In this document: one piece after another, positions 14,002 to 17,925 of the stretch
Layout of the letters: every line of letters starts with the position of its first letter
Numbering within the stretch: position 1 is the first letter of the stretch
Assembly: GCA_017411665.1 (NCBI GenBank)
Contig: JAFQPT010000343.1
Coordinates: forward strand, 1-17,925
Origin: Oscillospiraceae bacterium
GTDB lineage: Bacteria > Bacillota_A > Clostridia > Oscillospirales > Oscillospiraceae
DNA: 17,925 nt
Reading direction: 5' to 3'
Position numbers and translations under genes: made by a program
Notes under the pieces: model-generated
Told to the model about the DNA's origin: nothing
Databases searched by the model: none
The model's input: the letters and a program-made list of their open reading frames with translations, nothing else

Positions 14002-14577
14002 ATGGATGCAAAGAGATTTGGCGCCTTCATAGCAGAGGTGCGGAAGGAACAGAATATGACGCAGGCTGACTTGGCCCGCAAGCTGCAGGTAACGGATAAA
14101 GCCGTCAGTAAATGGGAGCGAGGCGCCGGGCTGCCCGACATCAACTCCCTTGAGCCGCTGGCACAGGCGTTGGGTGTCGGCATCGTGGAGCTTATGCGTT
14201 CCGAGAGGATGGCGGAACCATCCATTGACTCTGCCTCGGTGGATGAGGTCTTAACAGATACATTTGAAATCGTTAGACACCAGCGTAGGCAGGAGCGGAG
14301 GACAGTCATCAAAATCATTGCTGCTGCAGCGCTCCTCGTGTTAGGCGTCTTTCTGGCCGACGCTACAGGGTGGATGCCTTTTGTCTTTATCTATTTCCCG
14401 GTTATCTGCCTGCTGGCATCAGTTGCAGCGCTTATCTACGGGATATGGCGTCGCAGGAACAAGCTGCCTTGCCTTCAGACATTCATTGTCGCCGGCATAC
14501 TCTTTTTTGTACCGCTGGCCGTTGTGGTTTTCTTTTTCCTTGTCGGCGCTCTGGGGATTGGCCCTGTACCCAACTGA
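14002..14577 (+). CDS. XRE-family regulator with three C-terminal TM helices
   Basis: This 191-aa protein has an N-terminal Cro/C1-type HTH (residues about 5-62). MTQADLARKLQVTDKAVSKWERG includes the VTDKAVSKWERG signature of the firmicute XRE group, followed by PDINSLEPLAQALGVGIVELM. A linker (70-100) with a basic stretch (RHQRRQERR) leads to three TM helices at about 103-119, 125-147 and 160-184. The DNA-binding domain is thus tethered to the membrane and probably responds to a membrane signal. AAGGAGG (13987-13993) is 8 bases from the ATG. It has its own promoter and terminator (14588-14630). It belongs to the one-component membrane regulators common in Clostridia; the target genes cannot be told. 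Confidence 0.9.
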   Translation: MDAKRFGAFIAEVRKEQNMTQADLARKLQVTDKAVSKWERGAGLPDINSLEPLAQALGVGIVELMRSERMAEPSIDSASVDEVLTDTFEIVRHQRRQERRTVIKIIAAAALLVLGVFLADATGWMPFVFIYFPVICLLASVAALIYGIWRRRNKLPCLQTFIVAGILFFVPLAVVVFFFLVGALGIGPVPN

Positions 14578-14587
14578 ATAACGGAAT

Positions 14588-14630
14588 CGGCAGGGCGTTG
14601 TAACAGCTGCAGCGCTCTGCCGGCTTTTTT
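14588..14630 (+). terminator. Terminator after the membrane XRE gene
   Basis: CGGCAGGGCG (14588-14597) pairs with CGCTCTGCCG (14613-14622), with one G-T wobble, and is followed by GCTTTTTT. It starts 10 bases past the stop codon. Confidence 0.85.
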
Positions 14631-14695
14631 ATCTGATGATAAGTTTTACAGTTTATTAAGATTTTTTGAAGCATCTTTATTTATAATGAACGCGT

Positions 14696-14704
14696 TGCTA
14701 TAAT
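14696..14704 (+). promoter_or_regulatory. Extended -10 promoter for the GT8-VTT gene
   Basis: TGC-TATAAT (14696-14704) is a perfect extended -10. No good -35 lies upstream (14676-14681 is TTTATT). A second TATAAT is at 14682-14687. Transcription would begin near 14711, which puts a 5' leader of about 160 bases before the start codon at 14871. Confidence 0.68.
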
Positions 14705-14718
14705 TGCGATATTACGGA

Positions 14719-14841
14719 TTCGGGAGACTGAACCCCTTGGGGCGTACGGGATGCCGTCCATTTAGATACCTTTTGCCCAGACATCAGTACGCAGCGAATG
14801 ATGTCTTGGACTTCTTATGAGGAGGAGTCCTGTATCCCGAA
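14719..14841 (+). ncRNA. Candidate structured 5' leader RNA upstream of the GT8-VTT gene
   Basis: The gap from 14578 to 14870 holds a terminator, a promoter and this element. A closing stem TTCGGGA (14719-14725) / TCCCGAA (14835-14841) encloses three local hairpins. These are GGCGT/ATGCC (14741-14745 with 14751-14755), AGACATCA/TGATGTCT (14779-14786 with 14799-14806) and GGACTTC/GGAGTCC (14808-14814 with 14824-14830). The third carries an ATG and GAGGAGG in and near its loop. The layout is a multi-branched junction, as in riboswitches, starting just after the predicted transcription start. I compared it by eye with the common riboswitch motifs I know and found no match. The pairing was worked out by eye; no folding energy was computed. 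Confidence 0.45.
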
Positions 14842-14870
14842 GCAAACCATTCCTGCGGAATTCCATTGCA

Positions 14871-16445
14871 ATGAGTAATTTCATGATGAATTTGATTACA
14901 GGCGCAGAGCCTGTCAATCTTCTTGTAACAATCGATAACCGGTATGTGGAGCCGCTGCTGGTCATGCTGGACTCCTATGCCGCGCAACATGAAGGCGTCG
15001 ATACACGGCTGTTTATTGCCCATTCGTCTCTGACCGCAGAGTCTCTGACGCGGATACGCACTGCGGTAGATGCGGTCGGCATCCAATTCCACGATATCCG
15101 CATTGAGGAGCGATGGTTCAAGGATACACCGGTGCTGGAGCGATTGCCGGAGGAGTCTTTCTATCGTCTCATGGCATTCCACTACCTGCCGGCGGAGGTG
15201 CAGCGTTGTCTGTATCTGGACCCGGATATTATTATCCGTAAGCCGCTTCTGCCACTCTATTCACTCGACTTTGAAGGCTGCTATATCGCGGCGGCAGGCC
15301 ACTTGTTCGGATTACGAAACCAGTTCAACCTCCGGCGTCTGGGCATCCGGAAGAATGCCCGGTATCTGAACTCCGGCATCATGCTGATGGACTTGGACGC
15401 TATCCGGCGGGATTTTACACTGGAGAGCATTCTGAACTGTCTCAGCGAAAATATCCAGAAACTGCTTTTGGGTGACCAGGACCTCATCAATATCATATTC
15501 GGCAGCCGTACAAAGCTGATTGACGAGCGCATCTATAATCTGGACGAACGGGCCTTCCGTCATTGGAGAAGGAAATTCACCCTGCAGGACGTAGAGCTGG
15601 AGACTGCCATCGTCCATTATAATGGCAAATATAAACCGTGGCTGGAAGGATACCGGGGCGTCCTCGACTGCTTCTATCCGCCTGTGGAGCAGAAAGGGCC
15701 GGCGCCCGCAGGGAAGTGGAAGGCACAGGCAAAGGCGCTGCATAATATAATGCGGTTGACGACGCGGCAGAAAATAGCTGTTGGCTGCGCCACCTGTTTT
15801 ATTCTGTCCTGTGTTCTTGGCTGGTTTTTCTTCGGCCGTGAGCTTATCCACATCCTTGAACATCCGGAACAGTTCCGCTCGTGGCTGATGCAGTTTGGCC
15901 CCTTCGATGAACTTACCTTCATCTTGATACGCGCCGCGCAGACAGTCGTGAAATTCGTGCCGGCGGAGCCGTTGGAAATAGCGTCCGGCTATGCCTGGGG
16001 CGCGGTGCCGGGGATGCTCTACTGTGTCATTGGCAATATGATTGGAACACTGGCCATTCTGTGGCTGACCCGGCGCTATGGCCGCAGGTTCGTGGAGGCG
16101 TTCATCCCCACAAAGAATTTGAAGGCGTTTTCAAAGGCAGAGGCGTCTGAGCAGCTGTATGTAATCCTGTTCCTGCTGTATCTCATACCCGGCGCACCGA
16201 AGGACGGATTTACATATTTTGTCGGCCTGCTGCCAGTCAAAACGATTCCCTTCATGCTGATATCCTTTACTGCTCGTATGCCCTCGGTCTTGTCCTCGAC
16301 TGTTTGCGGTGTGGCGCTGGCGGAGCAGCAATACATGATTTCCATGCTGATTCTGATAGGAACACTTGTCTGCTCCATTATCGGCGGAATCCTATATAAG
16401 ACATACTATGACCGCCGCACCAGAGCCAGAGAGTCGGTCGGATAA
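14871..16445 (+). CDS. GT8 glycosyltransferase fused to a TVP38/DedA (VTT) membrane domain
   Basis: This 524-aa fusion protein has, at residues about 13-275, a family 8 glycosyltransferase: LVTIDNRYVEPL, the metal-binding DPD in CLYLDPDIII (117-119), YLNSGIMLMDL (166-175), GDQDLINIIFG and HYNGKYKPW (249-257), the usual C-terminal HxxGxxKPW motif. Residues about 302-322 form a TM helix. About 340-515 form a VTT/SNARE-associated domain with FVPAEPLEIASGYAWGAVPG, RRYGRRFVEAF and LYLIPGAPKDGFTYFVGLLP, typical of TVP38/TMEM64 proteins linked to lipid scrambling or flipping. The first motif starts close to ATG 14871. An earlier in-frame ATG (14817, 542 aa) lies inside the third leader hairpin and lacks an upstream ribosome binding site. 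No strong site precedes 14871 either, so the start is uncertain. The likely role is sugar transfer to a membrane lipid and its translocation; this is inference. Confidence 0.9.
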   Translation: MSNFMMNLITGAEPVNLLVTIDNRYVEPLLVMLDSYAAQHEGVDTRLFIAHSSLTAESLTRIRTAVDAVGIQFHDIRIEERWFKDTPVLERLPEESFYRLMAFHYLPAEVQRCLYLDPDIIIRKPLLPLYSLDFEGCYIAAAGHLFGLRNQFNLRRLGIRKNARYLNSGIMLMDLDAIRRDFTLESILNCLSENIQKLLLGDQDLINIIFGSRTKLIDERIYNLDERAFRHWRRKFTLQDVELETAIVHYNGKYKPWLEGYRGVLDCFYPPVEQKGPAPAGKWKAQAKALHNIMRLTTRQKIAVGCATCFILSCVLGWFFFGRELIHILEHPEQFRSWLMQFGPFDELTFILIRAAQTVVKFVPAEPLEIASGYAWGAVPGMLYCVIGNMIGTLAILWLTRRYGRRFVEAFIPTKNLKAFSKAEASEQLYVILFLLYLIPGAPKDGFTYFVGLLPVKTIPFMLISFTARMPSVLSSTVCGVALAEQQYMISMLILIGTLVCSIIGGILYKTYYDRRTRARESVG

Positions 16446-16467
16446 GCCTGCAAAGGAGGAGAGGCCT

Positions 16468-17037
16468 ATGAGTGAGGCCGCAAAAGCACCAAGCAATAAG
16501 ATTTTCACTATCCCTAACATATTATCCATGGCGCGTATCGCACTGATACCGCTGATTGTGTGGCTGTACCACTTCAAGGAGGAGTACCTGCTGTCTGCCG
16601 GTGTGCTTATTCTCTCCGGCGTTACGGATGTCGTGGATGGCATCATCGCCCGCAGGTTTGGGATGATTTCCAACCTCGGCAAGGCACTGGACCCCATTGC
16701 GGATAAGCTTACTCAAACGGCCATGCTGATATGCCTCGTCTTCAAATTTCCTCTGATGGGGATACCGTTGGCCTTTATGGTGGTGAAGGAGTTTGTGTCG
16801 GGCATCTGGGGATTGATTGTCATCCGCAAAACAAAAGAAGTCCGCGGCGCCGAATGGCATGGGAAAGCGGGTACGGTCTTGCTCTATGCCATGATGCTGC
16901 TTCATGCTGTGTGGCCCAATATTCCGACACTGGCTTCTAACGCCTCGATTGCGTTATGTACGGCCATGATGTCCATCTCCTTCCTGCTATACAGCACAAG
17001 AAATTACAGGCTGATGAAGGAGATAGCTTCAGATTGA
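16468..17037 (+). CDS. CDP-alcohol phosphatidyltransferase (PgsA-like)
   Basis: This 189-aa integral membrane enzyme of phospholipid synthesis transfers a phosphatidyl group from a CDP-lipid to an alcohol such as glycerol-3-phosphate. The family signature D-x2-DG-x2-AR-x8-G-x3-D-x3-D is complete: DVVDGIIARR, eight residues on from the arginine, then G-KAL-D-PIA-D (about residues 51-75). TM helices fill most of the remainder. The start at 16468 is set by AAAGGAGG (16453-16460) at 7 bases. A longer frame begins at 16366 but overlaps the upstream gene by 80 bases. It lies 22 bases after the GT8-VTT gene, so the two are co-transcribed. Head-group substrate (glycerol phosphate, inositol or other) cannot be told from sequence. 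Confidence 0.92.
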   Translation: MSEAAKAPSNKIFTIPNILSMARIALIPLIVWLYHFKEEYLLSAGVLILSGVTDVVDGIIARRFGMISNLGKALDPIADKLTQTAMLICLVFKFPLMGIPLAFMVVKEFVSGIWGLIVIRKTKEVRGAEWHGKAGTVLLYAMMLLHAVWPNIPTLASNASIALCTAMMSISFLLYSTRNYRLMKEIASD

Positions 17038-17052
17038 AGAAATGAAATGTTG

Positions 17053-17085
17053 AAGGGAGGCGGCCCTGTCGGGCTGCCTCCCTTT
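17053..17085. terminator. Hairpin terminator between convergent genes
   Basis: A near-perfect 14-bp stem AAGGGAGGCGGCCC (17053-17066) / GGGCTGCCTCCCTT (17071-17084), with one wobble, encloses a 4-base loop. Plus-strand tail TTGCCTGTTTG is weak, and the minus-strand tail CAACATTTCATTTC is also weak. It is probably shared by the phosphatidyltransferase gene and the convergent gene at 17128. Confidence 0.7.
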
Positions 17086-17127
17086 GCCTGTTTGTTGCTC
17101 TTTTCCTGTGTTGAGTGCGGCTTCACC

Positions 17128-17913
17128 TCATATTGTCATGCGATGACGATATTCTTCCGCCGCACAGTAAATGTGGTCAGTAAATGCGACATCCTGCAGT
17201 TCGGCCAAAGAAGCGAGGGAGCTGTTCCCCTCGTGGCAGATTGCCTCCGCAAGGTCAGCCAGCGTAAAGGTGGGGCTGGCCGCCATATCGTAGGCGTCGG
17301 AAATCTTTTTCGCCAACCGCAACAGCAGGGCAGTGTCTGATTCCCTTGCCTCTTGATGCATGACCATCATGAGCTTGGCCAGCAGGAAGTCGTCGGGACT
17401 GTATTCCAGCATCCGGCACATTCCCTCGTACATCTGCGTAGCGTCACCATGCAGCTGCGCAGGCACAGTATGGGTCTGAATTTCCCAACGGAACTCGTGT
17501 TCATAGTAGCGCAGGACAGCGGTGGTTTTGCCACAGAAGATTTCGGCAAAATTGGGGTCGTCATCTCCGGATTCCCTTATCTTTTCGTCCCGCAGCGCCT
17601 CGAAATCTTTGACCATCTCGGTATAAGCTGCCCCATAGGTCGGATATACCTCGACGCTGTGGTACTTCTCATCGTCCGCATACTCACGGGAGCTGCGAAG
17701 CGTACAGAGAGATGTAGTAAAGGCGAAGGGAAGTTCCTCGATGTCCCAATACACCATATCGTGGCCATGGGTAATACTGGCGCCCAGCTCGGTAATAGAG
17801 GCTTCAAAATCCGCCTCCGCCATCGACCATCCATCCTGCCGCCAGATGGAAAGCTTCGGGAAAGAGGTGCGGTCAAATGCACCGGGGATGGCGTTGAGGA
17901 ACTGCTGTTCCAT
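17128..17913 (-). CDS. Hypothetical protein (at least 261 aa), possibly 5'-truncated by window edge
   Basis: I do not recognise a family. The visible part begins MEQQFLNAIPGAFDRTSFPKL and is a soluble mixed alpha/beta protein with no signal peptide or TM helix. Notable segments are ITELGASITHGHDMVYWDIEELPFAF (about 40-65), SVEVYPTYGAAYTEMV (about 86-101), EHEFRWEIQTHTVP (137-150) and a helical C-terminal half with ATQMYEGMCRMLEYSPDDFLLAKLMMVM (about 157-184). The ATG at 17913 has no ribosome binding site before it and the frame stays open to the window end, so the true start may lie outside. It converges on the phosphatidyltransferase gene and shares its terminator region. No function is assigned. 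Confidence 0.72.
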   Translation of the reverse strand: MEQQFLNAIPGAFDRTSFPKLSIWRQDGWSMAEADFEASITELGASITHGHDMVYWDIEELPFAFTTSLCTLRSSREYADDEKYHSVEVYPTYGAAYTEMVKDFEALRDEKIRESGDDDPNFAEIFCGKTTAVLRYYEHEFRWEIQTHTVPAQLHGDATQMYEGMCRMLEYSPDDFLLAKLMMVMHQEARESDTALLLRLAKKISDAYDMAASPTFTLADLAEAICHEGNSSLASLAELQDVAFTDHIYCAAEEYRHRMTI

Positions 17914-17925
17914 GGCATGAAGCAG

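Noticed and set aside
14719..14841. T-box, TPP, SAM, purine, c-di-GMP or 6S RNA identity for the leader
   Set aside because: The signature bases of these classes (such as the GGTGGNACCGCG of T-boxes) are absent, so no named class is claimed.
14817..14870. Upstream ATG (14817) extending the GT8-VTT protein by 18 residues
   Set aside because: It sits inside a predicted leader hairpin with no ribosome binding site upstream, and the added residues do not look like part of the GT8 fold. It stays possible, since 14871 also lacks a strong site.
1..17925. CRISPR arrays, tRNA/rRNA genes, insertion sequences, attachment sites
   Set aside because: I looked for regularly spaced repeats, cloverleaf-like sequences and transposase motifs and saw none.

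Overview
The window looks like an accessory or variable stretch of a Firmicutes (Clostridia) chromosome, probably from a gut Lachnospiraceae/Oscillospiraceae-type organism. The evidence is a Bce-type sensor kinase/ABC transporter module, AGGAGG-type ribosome binding sites with frequent GTG/TTG starts, sigma-A-like promoters, roughly half G+C, and a clostridial sigma factor overlapping a membrane beta-propeller gene. No rRNA, tRNA, IS, CRISPR array or attachment site was seen. The taxonomic placement is inference from gene style.

Layout. (1) 1-3814: end of a BceS-like histidine kinase (5' end outside the window), then an ATPase (985-1749) and a 10-TM FtsX-type permease (1746-3770) with ATGA coupling. 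This is a peptide-antibiotic sensing and detoxification module, closed by a terminator. (2) 3835-4141: a monocistronic 70-aa acidic protein with its own near-consensus promoter and a bidirectional terminator. (3) 4147-6103, minus: a five-gene operon from a near-consensus promoter, with three small multi-TM proteins, one single-TM protein with an extracytoplasmic domain and a DUF4304-like cytoplasmic protein. (4) 6167-6721, minus: an XRE regulator and a 41-aa membrane peptide. (5) 6800-9854, plus: a 161-aa hypothetical, a secreted ComEC-like metallo-beta-lactamase-fold lipoprotein with two tandem Ada-like zinc modules, a possible ribbon-helix-helix protein and a coiled-coil protein. (6) 9871-11235, minus: a PAS-GGDEF diguanylate cyclase with an intact inhibitory site, facing an ECF-like sigma factor that overlaps a membrane-anchored beta-propeller protein (11412-13854). 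(7) 13949-14630: an XRE regulator with three C-terminal TM segments. (8) 14696-17085: an extended -10 promoter, a candidate structured RNA leader, a GT8 glycosyltransferase fused to a TVP38/DedA (VTT) membrane domain, and a CDP-alcohol phosphatidyltransferase. (9) 17128 to the end, minus: an unrecognised 261-aa protein whose frame stays open to the window edge.

Taken together the genes concern the cell envelope and its surveillance: antimicrobial-peptide sensing, membrane-spanning regulators, a sigma/sensor pair, c-di-GMP synthesis, and a glycolipid/phospholipid cassette. The points most worth following up are the leader RNA upstream of the GT8-VTT fusion, the GT8-VTT plus phosphatidyltransferase pair, the sigma/beta-propeller pair without a zinc anti-sigma motif, and the ComEC-like lipoprotein with duplicated zinc modules.
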